Source: Nodularia sphaerocarpa UHCC 0038
GTDB taxonomy: Bacteria > Cyanobacteriota > Cyanobacteriia > Cyanobacteriales > Nostocaceae
Assembly: GCF_022376295.1 (NCBI RefSeq)
Contig: NZ_CP060140.1
Coordinates: 1,864,356-1,928,355 of the forward strand
DNA: 64,000 nucleotides
Reading direction: 5' to 3'
Shown here: positions 1 to 8,565 of the stretch, piece after piece
How the letters are laid out: each line of letters begins with the position of its first letter
Position numbering within the stretch: the first letter of the stretch is position 1
Program-made: the position numbers and the translations under genes
The notes under the pieces: model-generated
What the model saw: only the letters and a program-made list of their open reading frames with translations
Database searches by the model: none
Told to the model about the DNA's origin: nothing

Positions 1-336
1 ATTTCCCGGTATGCGAAAAGCCGCAATCTCTTCTAATACTGGTTGATTTAAATCATTATGAGGAGGACAAACCGCAATCAACCAATCCTTTCCTGCTAAA
101 GAACCTAAACATTGGGTACATTGCAGATGACGGGTAATTTTATCAAACTTCCGCCCGCGCTTTTCCAATCTCATAATATAGAATCGTGGTGTCCCATTTT
201 TTAAGTTTAATTGGGCATCTTCTACATCAAAAGTTTTACCATCTTCACTAGCGGAAATTACCTGTCCATAACGCTGAAAATTTTCTGGTGTTATCCATTC
301 AGCCTGCAATTGTTGTACTGTTTGTGATGTACTCAT
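1..336 (-). CDS. Ureidoglycolate lyase family protein (partial, C-terminus beyond the window)
   Basis: Reading the minus strand from an ATG at 336 gives 112 residues with no stop before the window edge, starting MSTSQTVQQLQAEWITPENF. Motifs such as RFYIMRLEKRG, ITRHLQCTQCLGSL and WLIAVCPP are what I expect of the ureidoglycolate lyase (AllA-like) cupin family, which releases urea or glyoxylate from ureidoglycolate in purine/allantoin breakdown. It is divergent from holA across a 90-bp spacer. The missing C-terminal part prevents a full check; cyanobacterial members are often only annotated by family. Confidence 0.75.
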   Translation of the reverse strand, partial: MSTSQTVQQLQAEWITPENFQRYGQVISASEDGKTFDVEDAQLNLKNGTPRFYIMRLEKRGRKFDKITRHLQCTQCLGSLAGKDWLIAVCPPHNDLNQPVLEEIAAFRIPGN

Positions 337-426
337 AAATCTGACTGCTTATATTAATATCGGGGTAATTCTAGGATATTATCTTTTCCTCTCTACTCGC
401 ACCCGCATCTGCTATGAGGTTCATTT

Positions 427-1422
427 ATGCCAATCTATGTTTACTGGGGTGAGGATGATTTTGCTATGGAAAAAGCAGTTACAATATTACGCGATCGCAT
501 CCTCGATCCTCTCTGGACAAGTTTTAACTATACATCTTTATCCCCAGACCAACCCGATGCTGCTATTACGGCTTTAAATGAAGTCATGACACCCGCCTTT
601 GGCGCTGGTGGAAGGTTGGTTTGGTTAATTAATACCACTGTCTGTCAGCATTGTCCAGAAAATATTTTAGCAGAACTGACACGAACGCTGCCAGTGATTC
701 CCGAAAACTCCTGGTTATTACTCACCAGCCGCAACAAACCAGATGAACGCCTGAAATCTACCAAATTGCTGAAAAAATGCGCCAATGAATTTCGAGAATT
801 TCCCCTCATCCCACCCTGGAAAACAGAATTGCTGGTACAGTCTGTCAATCAAGTTGCTCAAACCGTGGGAGTGAAGCTGACAAACCAAACTGCGGAAATT
901 TTAGCAGAAGCTGTAGGTAATGATACACGCCTTTTGTACAATGAAATGGAAAAGCTACGCCTTTATACATCGGATAGCGGTAAGCCGTTAGACGTAGAGA
1001 CCATTACACAATTAGTCAGAAATACTACTCAAAATAGTTTACAATTAGCAGCAGCGATTAGAATGGGAGACACACCTAAAGCTTTAACTATTTTGGCTGA
1101 TCTGATCAATGCTGCCGAACCGGGATTGAAAATTGTTGCTACTCTCATAGGTCAATTTCGTACCTGGTTATTGATTAAGATGGCTATGGAAACTGGGGAA
1201 CGCAATCCTCAAGCGATCGCCAAATTAGCCGAAGTTAACAATCCCAAACGTGTTTACTTTTTACAGGAAGAAGTCAAATTACTTTCTGTAAAGCAACTAG
1301 TCTCCTGCTTACCACTACTACTAGACTTAGAAGTGAGTCTCAAGCAAGGAGCCAGTGAAGTGCAGACACTTCAGATCAAGGTAATAGAACTTTGTCAAGT
1401 ATGCCAACGCGGCGGACATTAA
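427..1422 (+). CDS. holA: DNA polymerase III subunit delta
   Basis: The 331-residue protein matches HolA in length and layout. It has an N-terminal AAA+-like clamp-loader fold (MPIYVYWGEDDFAMEKAV at residues 1-18), a middle region with WLLLTSRNKPDERLKSTK, and a C-terminal helical collar domain with MGDTPKALTIL and LLDLEVSLKQG. Delta opens the beta sliding clamp and helps load it on primed DNA. The ATG at 427 follows a GAGGT Shine-Dalgarno-like stretch. The gene stands alone between a divergent ureidoglycolate lyase gene and a DUF4168 gene. The usual lack of a functional P-loop in delta is consistent with what is seen here. Confidence 0.93.
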   Translation: MPIYVYWGEDDFAMEKAVTILRDRILDPLWTSFNYTSLSPDQPDAAITALNEVMTPAFGAGGRLVWLINTTVCQHCPENILAELTRTLPVIPENSWLLLTSRNKPDERLKSTKLLKKCANEFREFPLIPPWKTELLVQSVNQVAQTVGVKLTNQTAEILAEAVGNDTRLLYNEMEKLRLYTSDSGKPLDVETITQLVRNTTQNSLQLAAAIRMGDTPKALTILADLINAAEPGLKIVATLIGQFRTWLLIKMAMETGERNPQAIAKLAEVNNPKRVYFLQEEVKLLSVKQLVSCLPLLLDLEVSLKQGASEVQTLQIKVIELCQVCQRGGH

Positions 1423-1524
1423 AGATAAAAATTTAATTGACAGACAGTTCTGTGGAACTTCTCACTCCTAAAATAATTCAAAGCCATTAACATATCCCTA
1501 CTATATTTCTGTGTCATCGACTTT

Positions 1525-2013
1525 ATGAGAAGAATTGCTAATTTATTTTTTCTACCTAGTCTGCAACATCTATTTCCCCAAAGTCTATTTTTCGGGATTC
1601 TGACTACTGCTAGTTTACTTACCAGCAGTCTGATCCTCAGTTCCCAGGCCGATGCTCAAACACCTGCGCTGAACAGTTCCGTTAACAATACTGACATTAC
1701 CAGCTACGCCCAAGCGGTGTTAGCAATGGAATCACCGCGTCAACAGGCTTTTGATGAGATTAAGAAACTGATTGGGGGCGGAGAAATACCCAAAATTATT
1801 TGTAACGATCCCAACAGCATGAACAAGCTACCACGGCAGGCTCAAGATATCGCAGTCACTTACTGTAATCGCTCTCTCAAAATAGTTGAAGATAATGGTC
1901 TGAGTATTGACCGCTTCAACACAATTACTGTAGAGCTACAAAATAACAATAACTTAAAAAGACAAGTTTACAATACATTGATCCGCCTGCAAAAAACTCC
2001 AGAAGCTCGGTAG
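1525..2013 (+). CDS. Secreted DUF4168 domain protein
   Basis: This 162-residue protein has an N-terminal signal peptide: basic MRR, a hydrophobic stretch at about residues 20-38, and a likely cleavage near ADA/QTP at about residue 45. The remaining region (SYAQAVLAMESPRQQAFDEI ... YCNRSLKIVEDNGLSIDRFN) matches the DUF4168 pattern of a helical domain with a conserved NGLS/RFN segment, common in cyanobacteria and proteobacteria. The molecular role of DUF4168 is unknown. It follows holA by 102 bp. Two cysteines, in IICNDP and TYCNRS, could form a disulfide in the periplasm. Confidence 0.8.
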   Translation: MRRIANLFFLPSLQHLFPQSLFFGILTTASLLTSSLILSSQADAQTPALNSSVNNTDITSYAQAVLAMESPRQQAFDEIKKLIGGGEIPKIICNDPNSMNKLPRQAQDIAVTYCNRSLKIVEDNGLSIDRFNTITVELQNNNNLKRQVYNTLIRLQKTPEAR

Positions 2014-2030
2014 ATTAAATTCCCCAAAAT

Positions 2031-2052
2031 ACCCCCGGATTACGCCGAGGGT
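2031..2052 (+). terminator. Weak hairpin after the DUF4168 gene
   Basis: Arms ACCCcCGG (2031-2038) and CCGaGGGT (2045-2052) pair at seven of eight positions, 18 bp past the stop codon. No clear T-run follows, so termination is only possible. Confidence 0.3.
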
Positions 2053-2156
2053 AAGGATTAGTTATTGACAATGAGAAATTAATAAATATGCTTGTTTACT
2101 ATTACAGATCCAGTTAGCAAATGAGTCGCATTGAGGTAGCTGATACCTATTAATTT

Positions 2157-3200
2157 CTATACCCAATCTCTAGGCTGGAGAAAGACTGCGGTGAGTTCGG
2201 CTTCGGGAGTCCCTGGTTCTGGCTCGTAGCAATATTCCCAGCGTGCTAAGGGTGGTAGAGACATGAGGATAGATTCTGTCCGTCCATTGGTTTGCAGACC
2301 AAAGACTGTTCCTCGGTCGTACACTAGGTTAAACTCGGTGTAACGACCCCGACGGTAAAGTTGAAACTGACGCTGGCGATCGCCATACTCTATTTCTTGT
2401 CGTCGTTGTACAATAGGCAAATAGGCGGGTAAAAATGCTTGACCGCAAGATTGGACAAAAGCAAAGATATCTTCCCAGTTACGAGATACCGTTCCCACTT
2501 GTTGACTATAAAGTGCAGCTGGAGTATCAGTTTTGGAACCAACATAAAGCTTACCGCTAGCATCCTGATAGTCAAAAAAGATACCGCCAATCCCCCGTTG
2601 TTCCTGGCGATGCTGTAAATAAAAGTATTCATCACACCAGCGTTTAAAGGCTGGATAATACTCTGGAGAATGGAGATCACAGGCATTTTTTAAAGTTTGA
2701 TGAAAGTGAACCGCATCCTCTGCAAAGGGATAGTATGGCGTTAAATCAGCCCCACCACCAAACCACCAGTTAGAGCCTGTTTCAAAGTAACGGTAGTTGA
2801 GGTGTACCGTTGGCACATAAGGATTGCGAGGATGCAAAACCATTGAAGTTCCCGATGCAAAAAATTCCTGTCCAGCTGCTTCGGGACGTTGAGCCAAAAT
2901 TGCCGGCGGTAGGCTATTTCCCCAAACTGCGGAAAAGTTCACGCCACCCTGCTCAAACACTCCCCCGTCTCGAATCACGCGGGTACGTCCTTCTCCCCCT
3001 TCAGCGCGCTCCCAGTGGTCTTGGTGAAAGCTGGCTTTGCCGTCAATTTGCTCTAAGGCTGTGCAAATCTCATCCTGTAAGTTCTGCATGAATTGCTGCA
3101 CTCGCTGCCGTGAATCCTTGGGTATTGTGTTGGTAGGTGATGACAGCAATACTGTCTGATTTGAAGATTTTTGCCGAGAATTATCAAAATCAAAACTCAT
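2157..3200 (-). CDS. hemF: Oxygen-dependent coproporphyrinogen III oxidase
   Basis: HemF oxidatively decarboxylates coproporphyrinogen III to protoporphyrinogen IX using O2, for heme and chlorophyll synthesis. Hallmarks are the segment around HLNYRYFETGSNWWFGGGAD with the following LTPYYPF, then FHQTLKNACD, and FNLVYDRGTVFGLQTNGRTE near the C-terminus. I chose the ATG at 3200 (MSFDFDNSRQ, 347 residues) because an AGAGG motif lies 7 bp upstream; the longer reading from 3236 has no such support. The gene is divergent from acsF, another O2-consuming tetrapyrrole enzyme, across 234 bp that contain two related palindromes. Confidence 0.95.
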   Translation of the reverse strand: MSFDFDNSRQKSSNQTVLLSSPTNTIPKDSRQRVQQFMQNLQDEICTALEQIDGKASFHQDHWERAEGGEGRTRVIRDGGVFEQGGVNFSAVWGNSLPPAILAQRPEAAGQEFFASGTSMVLHPRNPYVPTVHLNYRYFETGSNWWFGGGADLTPYYPFAEDAVHFHQTLKNACDLHSPEYYPAFKRWCDEYFYLQHRQEQRGIGGIFFDYQDASGKLYVGSKTDTPAALYSQQVGTVSRNWEDIFAFVQSCGQAFLPAYLPIVQRRQEIEYGDRQRQFQLYRRGRYTEFNLVYDRGTVFGLQTNGRTESILMSLPPLARWEYCYEPEPGTPEAELTAVFLQPRDWV

Positions 3201-3242
3201 GTTAAAACCTCTGAAACTGTGAGTAAGGATTATCAATGTTGC

Positions 3243-3264
3243 TTTATAACTATATAGTTATAAA
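3243..3264. promoter_or_regulatory. Perfect 22-bp palindrome upstream of hemF (putative operator)
   Basis: The sequence reads TTTATAACTAT followed by its exact reverse complement ATAGTTATAAA. It sits 43-64 bp upstream of the hemF start, where a regulator would overlap the promoter. A related palindrome lies near acsF at 3388-3405, arguing for a shared dimeric regulator. The regulator is not identified; MarR-type proteins such as ChlR are known to control oxygen-responsive tetrapyrrole genes in cyanobacteria, but the link here is inference. Confidence 0.55.
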
Positions 3265-3387
3265 AATAATCCCGTGCTGACAAGTTGCAAAACTTCATAA
3301 AATACATGATTTCCAGCCCAACCCTCGAAGCCTTTTTTAGCTTTGCTAAAGGATTGTAAAGATGTCTAGCCAAAGTATGACACCTAA

Positions 3388-3405
3388 TATAACTTTATAG
3401 TTATA
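3388..3405. promoter_or_regulatory. Second, near-perfect palindrome upstream of acsF (putative operator)
   Basis: The 18-bp TATAACTTTATAGTTATA shares the half-site ATAACTatA/TATAGTTAT with the palindrome at 3243-3264 and breaks symmetry only near its centre. It lies 30-47 bp upstream of the acsF ATG, mirroring the spacing of the other copy to hemF. Confidence 0.5.
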
Positions 3406-3434
3406 AATTGATTTAGTTGATTACCGCATTACTT

Positions 3435-4490
3435 ATGGTTAATTCCTTACCCAAATCACAGACTAAAACCCCTAGCAAAGAAACTGTACTCACTCCCCGG
3501 TTTTATACTACAGATTTTGAAACCGCCGGCAACCTGGATTTGTCTGCCCAGGAAACTGAGTTGCAGGCACTGCTGACAGAAATGCGGGCAGACTACAACC
3601 GCCATCATTTTGTTCGGGATGAGGCATTTGAACAATCTTGGGAACACATTCAAGGTGAAGCTAGGGAAGCGTTTATTGAGTATTTGGAACGTTCTTGCAT
3701 TTCTGAGTTTTCCGGCTTCTTGCTCTTTAAGGAATTATCCCGCAAGCTGAAAAATCCTAGTCCACTCTTAGCGGAAATATTTCAATTGATGGCGCGTGAT
3801 GAAGCCCGCCACGCCGGATTTCTCAATAAAGCAATGGGCGATTTTCAACTCTCCCTGGATTTAGGCGCTGTGACTAAAACCCGGACTTATACTTTTTTCC
3901 CCATTGAGTGGGTACTTTACAGCGTTTACCTCTCAGAAAAAATCGGCTACTGGCGTTATATTATTATTTTCAGACATTTAGAAAAGCACCCTGAGAACCA
4001 ATTTTACCCGATTTTCCGTTATTTTGAGAGTTGGTGTCAGGACGAAAACCGCCACGGCGATATCTTTAAGGCACTTTTACGTTCTCAACCACAACTATGG
4101 AACAACTGGAAAGCTAGGCTGTGGAGTCGCTTTTTCTTGCTATCGGTATTTGCTACCCACACTCTGACAGTTCACGAACGTTCAGATTTCTACAAATCAC
4201 TGGGACTTGATGCGACGGATTTTGATCTTCAAGTTGTCCGCAACACCAATGAAACGGCGGGACGGGCTTTTCCTGTGATGTTGAATACTGAACATCCCCA
4301 CTTTTTCCCCCGGCTGCAACGTTGTGCAGGTTACAATTTGCAAATTGCCAAGATTTCCCGCAGTTCTCAGCCCAAGCTGGTGCAGCTGATTCGCAAATTA
4401 CCTTTGATTGGGGCAATTGTCTGGAATCTGCTGCTAATTTACCTGATTAAACCCATTGATACTGAGGCTTTGCGGGGAACCGTGCGTTAG
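3435..4490 (+). CDS. acsF: Mg-protoporphyrin IX monomethyl ester (oxidative) cyclase
   Basis: AcsF is the O2-dependent diiron cyclase that forms the isocyclic ring of chlorophyll. The 351-residue reading from ATG 3435 begins MVNSLPKSQT and has the family segment KETVLTPRFYTTDF. It also has the ferritin-like iron ligands in the E-x-x-R-H pattern: SCISEFSGFLLFKE, MARDEARHAGF and CQDENRHGD. The extended reading from TTG 3417 lacks a ribosome-binding site. Many cyanobacteria have two AcsF isoforms, one for normal oxygen and one for low oxygen. The partnership with hemF and the shared palindromes suggest oxygen-linked control, but I cannot tell which isoform this is. Confidence 0.93.
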   Translation: MVNSLPKSQTKTPSKETVLTPRFYTTDFETAGNLDLSAQETELQALLTEMRADYNRHHFVRDEAFEQSWEHIQGEAREAFIEYLERSCISEFSGFLLFKELSRKLKNPSPLLAEIFQLMARDEARHAGFLNKAMGDFQLSLDLGAVTKTRTYTFFPIEWVLYSVYLSEKIGYWRYIIIFRHLEKHPENQFYPIFRYFESWCQDENRHGDIFKALLRSQPQLWNNWKARLWSRFFLLSVFATHTLTVHERSDFYKSLGLDATDFDLQVVRNTNETAGRAFPVMLNTEHPHFFPRLQRCAGYNLQIAKISRSSQPKLVQLIRKLPLIGAIVWNLLLIYLIKPIDTEALRGTVR

Positions 4491-4503
4491 ATTTTTCAGG
4501 CGT

Positions 4504-5217
4504 TCAATCATGAATTGTACCATCAGGCATGATTGTTCCCTGTAAATCGGCATTGGTGAGAATAGTCCCTGTTAAGTCCGCACCTTGGAGATTTGCTCTT
4601 CGCAGAATGGTACTGTGTAGATTGGCATAACTCAAGTCTGCACCTTGCAAACTAGCCTCACTTAAATCTGCCGCCAAGTTATCCCACTCTATTGTCTGAC
4701 TCAGATTTGCTCGACACAATTTTGCTTGATGTAAGTTAGCGTGATGCAAGGAAACGCCTCTAAGGTCAGCATAACTCAAATCTGCCCCAGTCAAAACCGC
4801 ATATCCCAAATCTGTACCTTGGTTAGAACTGGGGCGTAAGTCTGCTTGAATTAGCAGAGAACGAGACAAATTTGCACCATGTAAATTAGCACCACACAAA
4901 CTTGCTTTAATTAAGTTAGTTTCTTCTAATCGTGTATTGACGAGTTTTGCACCGGTTAAATCAGCTTCTCGGAGAACAGCACGATATAAGTCTGCTGCAC
5001 TCAAATCTATCCCCCACAAAATAGATTCACTTAAATCTGCTGACTGTAAGCACCCTTGGCTAAGGTTCGTTTTACCTAATCGTGCTTCTCGTAAATCAGC
5101 ATAACTAAAATCTGCACCCATGAGGTGGGCATTTGTTAAATCTGCTTCTTGTAAGTTGAGTCTTTGAAAGTTTCTGTTTCCAGCCGCATAATATTTGAGA
5201 ATTTCATCTATATTCAT
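4504..5217 (-). CDS. Pentapeptide-repeat protein
   Basis: From the ATG at 5217 (MNIDEILKYYAAGNRNFQRL) the 237-residue protein is almost entirely tandem A(D/N)Lxx pentapeptides, for example ADLTNAHLMGADFSYADLRE. It would fold as a right-handed quadrilateral beta-helix. The MNIDEILKYYAAGNRNF opening is a common start in cyanobacterial members and supports this start over 5358, whose extra 47 residues are unlike the family. No targeting signal is seen, so it is probably cytosolic. Function is unknown; some pentapeptide proteins mimic DNA or bind partners. It converges with acsF, the two stops being 13 bp apart. Confidence 0.85.
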   Translation of the reverse strand: MNIDEILKYYAAGNRNFQRLNLQEADLTNAHLMGADFSYADLREARLGKTNLSQGCLQSADLSESILWGIDLSAADLYRAVLREADLTGAKLVNTRLEETNLIKASLCGANLHGANLSRSLLIQADLRPSSNQGTDLGYAVLTGADLSYADLRGVSLHHANLHQAKLCRANLSQTIEWDNLAADLSEASLQGADLSYANLHSTILRRANLQGADLTGTILTNADLQGTIMPDGTIHD

Positions 5218-5536
5218 GATTAATAATGCCAAAATTATAAATTTCAGGAAATATTTCCAGGCTGGGCCGCCGTGAAGCCAAAAGTGAAAAGTCAAAAACC
5301 TGATATTCTCGGCTTTTCCCCTCTTTAAAATGGTAGTTGTATTTATGCGTTGTGTCATAGATGTTGCTATTTTTAGTCCGCACTCAGTCAGGATGCACTA
5401 TTTCCCAACAACCGCCCTAAAAGGGACGGTTACCACAACTATGGACAAGATTAAAGTTTTTTAACATTACGTTACAATAAATTCATAGAGAAAAGCGCCA
5501 GCGAATCTCTTATATATGTATTCAAAGGTGTACGGC
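5218..5536. promoter_or_regulatory. Intergenic region between divergent pentapeptide and protease genes
   Basis: No convincing gene is seen. It carries both promoters and an imperfect hairpin near 5409-5431 (AACCGCCCT / AGGGACGGTT). No further structure could be supported. Confidence 0.4.
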
Positions 5537-6661
5537 ATGAATGGCACAATTCGCGTTGGTAATCTCTTCGGGATTCCCTTCTATATCCATCCGTCATGGT
5601 TTCTAGTTCTGGGCTTGGTAGCTTGGAGTTATAGCAGTGGACTGACGGCACAATTTCCCTTGTTATCTGGGGGATTAGCTTTAACACTGGGATTGATGAC
5701 AGCGTTGTTATTGTTTGCTTCTGTCGTCGCCCATGAATTAGGACATAGCTTTGTCGCAATTAGTCAAGGAATTGATGTTAAATCCATCACATTATTTATA
5801 TTTGGTGGCTTGGCTAGTTTAGAAAAAGAATCGGAAACCCCAGGGGAAGCATTTTGGGTGGCGATCGCCGGTCCTTTAGTTAGCCTCTTGCTCTGTGGTG
5901 TATTCACAGTCATTGGTGTCACTACCGCCGCCACAGGTGCAACCGCAGCTATCCTTGGTGTTCTCGCTTCTGTAAACTTGGCATTAGCGTTATTTAATCT
6001 GATTCCCGGCTTACCTTTAGATGGTGGTAATATACTCAAGGCTGCTGTGTGGAAGATTACAGGCAATCCTTACAAAGGTGTAACTTTTGCTAGTCGCGTC
6101 GGACAAATATTTGGTTGGGTTGCGATCGCCTCTGGTTTAATTCCCCTACTATTATTTGGTAGCTTCGCTAACTCTTGGAACTTGTTAATCGGTTTCTTCT
6201 TGCTGCAAAACGCCGGAAAATCAGCCCAATTTGCCAGAGTACAACAAAAATTCACAGGTTTAACAGCAGCAGATGCTGTGACATTCAACAGCCCCATTGT
6301 ATCTGCAAATGTTAGCCTCAGAGACTTTGCAGACCAACGAATTTTTAACAATCAAGATTGGAAAACATTCTTAGTCACTGATGAAGATGGAAAATTAATC
6401 GGCGCAATCAATCTTAATGATTTGCGGACTGTTCCCACAACACAGTGGACAGAAACCCCAGTCAGCGCCGTGATGAAGTCCATTGAAGAATCTACCACAG
6501 TTAAATCAGATCAACCCCTGTTAGAAGTAGTACAGTTACTCGAACAACAAAAGTTATCTACGATTTCTGTGATTCGTGACAATGGTGTACTGGTGGGAAT
6601 TTTAGAAAAAGCAGCGATTATTCAGTTACTGCAAAATAAAACTCAACCTAATCCTGTATAG
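5537..6661 (+). CDS. Site-2 protease (M50) with C-terminal CBS domains
   Basis: The start at 5537 gives MNGTIRVGNLFGIPFYIHPS, the usual opening of cyanobacterial S2P-like proteins, with AAGGTG upstream. Residues 1-200 hold several membrane helices with the zinc motif HELGH (VVAHELGHSFVA) and the second ligand motif NLIPGLPLDGG. Residues about 250-374 form a pair of CBS domains (PIVSANVSLRDFADQRI; PVSAVMKSIEESTTV), which often sense adenine nucleotides. S2P enzymes cut within membranes, for example to release anti-sigma factors. The substrate here is unknown. The 374-residue length is normal for this M50B/CBS subtype. Confidence 0.9.
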   Translation: MNGTIRVGNLFGIPFYIHPSWFLVLGLVAWSYSSGLTAQFPLLSGGLALTLGLMTALLLFASVVAHELGHSFVAISQGIDVKSITLFIFGGLASLEKESETPGEAFWVAIAGPLVSLLLCGVFTVIGVTTAATGATAAILGVLASVNLALALFNLIPGLPLDGGNILKAAVWKITGNPYKGVTFASRVGQIFGWVAIASGLIPLLLFGSFANSWNLLIGFFLLQNAGKSAQFARVQQKFTGLTAADAVTFNSPIVSANVSLRDFADQRIFNNQDWKTFLVTDEDGKLIGAINLNDLRTVPTTQWTETPVSAVMKSIEESTTVKSDQPLLEVVQLLEQQKLSTISVIRDNGVLVGILEKAAIIQLLQNKTQPNPV

Positions 6662-6693
6662 TTGTCTGGAAGAATTAAAGTTAAAACTCTTGT

Positions 6694-6716
6694 GGGGTGG
6701 GCATCTTGCCCGCCCC
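6694..6716. terminator. Strong hairpin between convergent genes
   Basis: Arms GGGGTGGGC (6694-6702) and GCCCGCCCC (6708-6716) pair over nine positions with one G-T pair around loop ATCTT. It lies between the convergent protease and caspase-WD40 genes. The same GC-rich hairpin type is a dispersed repeat in Nostocales, so it may be a repeat as well as a terminator. Confidence 0.5.
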
Positions 6717-6813
6717 GTACCACTAAAATGAAATATGCTGCATAAACTTCTCAGACTTTGATTTCTCAGTGTACTCTGTGTCCTCTGCGGTTTGTTATTC
6801 CGAAACTCCTAAT

Positions 6814-8562
6814 TCAGTTTAATGTCCAAACCTGAATAGTGTTATCCCCATTACCACTGACTAAAGTCTTACCATCAGGGCTAAACGCCAAAGAATAAAC
6901 ACAACTGGAATCTCCTAAATTAAAAGTAACTTTTCCAGTCAATAAATTCCAAATTCTAATTATACCGTCAGCACCACCACTAGCAAGAGTTTTGCCATCA
7001 GGGCTAAAAGCCACTGTGTGAACTTTCTCAGAACTTCCTTTGAGAAAATTTACATTTTTGTTGTTTACGCCCCACAATTTAATCTGTTGGTTTTCCCCAC
7101 CACTAGCAAGAGTTTTCCCATCAGGGCTAAAAGCCACTGTACAAACTTGATTGTCACTGACATTGTTACCGAAGAAAGATTGAACTAAACCTACAGGACC
7201 ATCACTTACTCCATTAAAATTGCGGATTTCTCTACCAGTAGAAACATTCCACAGCTTGATATTACTGTCAGCACCGCCACTAGCAACTATTTGTCCATCA
7301 GGGCTAACAGCAACCGAATTTACAGCCCATCCATGACCTTTAAGAGTGTGTACCAATCTTTGATTAGTTAAATCCCAAATTTTCACCGTACTATCTGCAT
7401 GATGACCGCTCACAATAGTTTTACCATCAGGACTTAAAGCAATAGACCAAACATTTAAAACTATCCAATTATCTGCTTTCAGACTTGTTTTTAATTGACC
7501 TGTATTGACATTCCATAATTTAATACTACCGTCTGGTCTAGCACTGCTACTTGCCAATGTCTGCCTATCTTGACTAAAAGTGACACAAGTCACAGCACCG
7601 GAATGTTGTTTAATAGTTTGTACCAATCTACCAGTAGCCAAATCCCAAAGTTTAATCGTGCGGTCAAGACTACCACTAGCGATGATTTTCCCATCAGGGC
7701 TAATTGCTACTGATGTCACTCTGTCTCCATGTCCAGTTAAGGTATCTCTGCATATCCAATTTGAAGTTTTACTGGATGCGTTCGATGAATCAAATAAATG
7801 TTTTTTCTCTGGAGTGCTAGTCAGCAATATTTCTCTACTACCATTAGATACAAGCGGCTTTTGTGGTACTTGTATTAGTTCCTGTTCGATGAACAGTTTC
7901 AGATCCATACTAGTGACTACCCCCTCTGAAGTCAGACTGGGATTTAGTCCTTTCAGAAGCATTTCTGTGAAAGCGCCATGTTTACCACTAGGACTACTGT
8001 AAGCACCTTCAAACTCTCTTGATGCGGTTACAAAAAAGCGCATTTTGTCATATGCTACCATCTGCAAATCATCAAAGGAAAAATTAAATAATTCGCCACT
8101 GTGACAACAGTCTAAAAAAATAATTTGTTGTTTAATTGGACTATTATTTAAGATTTGACGTAACCGATGCAACGATACACCACAAATATTTTTTCTGGGA
8201 CTCGCATCACTGCTGGCTAAGTAACCTTGTCTGATTCCACCTTCAGGCTGGTTTTGTAGTCCATGTCCAGCGAAAAACAACAAAGCAGTATCAGGTATTC
8301 TGTCTCCTTCTGGCTGAAAGAGTTTCTTTATGGCGGTTTCCAATTCTGCTACTGTCACCAGTTGTTGAGGATCAACTTGGAACCTATCATCAATGAACCT
8401 TTGGGGAAGACGAGTCACCCTAAAGTTACCATGAGTTTCTAGAACTTGGGCGATCGCTTCCGCATCTTCAGCAGCCAGTTTTAAATGTTTACTTTCACTT
8501 GTGGGTGTTTCCTTAAACAAAGGATAACGATTGATACCGATAACTAAAGCATCTCGATTCAT
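6814..8562 (-). CDS. Caspase-like (peptidase C14/orthocaspase) protein with a WD40 propeller
   Basis: The 582-residue protein joins an N-terminal caspase-like p20 domain (about 1-250) to seven WD40 repeats (about 265-582), enough for one propeller. The catalytic pair is intact: His100 in LLFFAGHGL and Cys153 in FLDCCHSGEL. Repeats show SPDGKxxASGxxDxxIKLWxx. Bacterial caspase homologues of this kind cleave after basic residues and are linked to stress responses and programmed death; WD40 propellers bind partners. It is the last gene of a tight three-gene minus-strand unit, only 3 bp after the phosphotransferase-like gene. The substrate is unknown. Confidence 0.88.
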   Translation of the reverse strand: MNRDALVIGINRYPLFKETPTSESKHLKLAAEDAEAIAQVLETHGNFRVTRLPQRFIDDRFQVDPQQLVTVAELETAIKKLFQPEGDRIPDTALLFFAGHGLQNQPEGGIRQGYLASSDASPRKNICGVSLHRLRQILNNSPIKQQIIFLDCCHSGELFNFSFDDLQMVAYDKMRFFVTASREFEGAYSSPSGKHGAFTEMLLKGLNPSLTSEGVVTSMDLKLFIEQELIQVPQKPLVSNGSREILLTSTPEKKHLFDSSNASSKTSNWICRDTLTGHGDRVTSVAISPDGKIIASGSLDRTIKLWDLATGRLVQTIKQHSGAVTCVTFSQDRQTLASSSARPDGSIKLWNVNTGQLKTSLKADNWIVLNVWSIALSPDGKTIVSGHHADSTVKIWDLTNQRLVHTLKGHGWAVNSVAVSPDGQIVASGGADSNIKLWNVSTGREIRNFNGVSDGPVGLVQSFFGNNVSDNQVCTVAFSPDGKTLASGGENQQIKLWGVNNKNVNFLKGSSEKVHTVAFSPDGKTLASGGADGIIRIWNLLTGKVTFNLGDSSCVYSLAFSPDGKTLVSGNGDNTIQVWTLN

Positions 8563-8565
8563 TAC

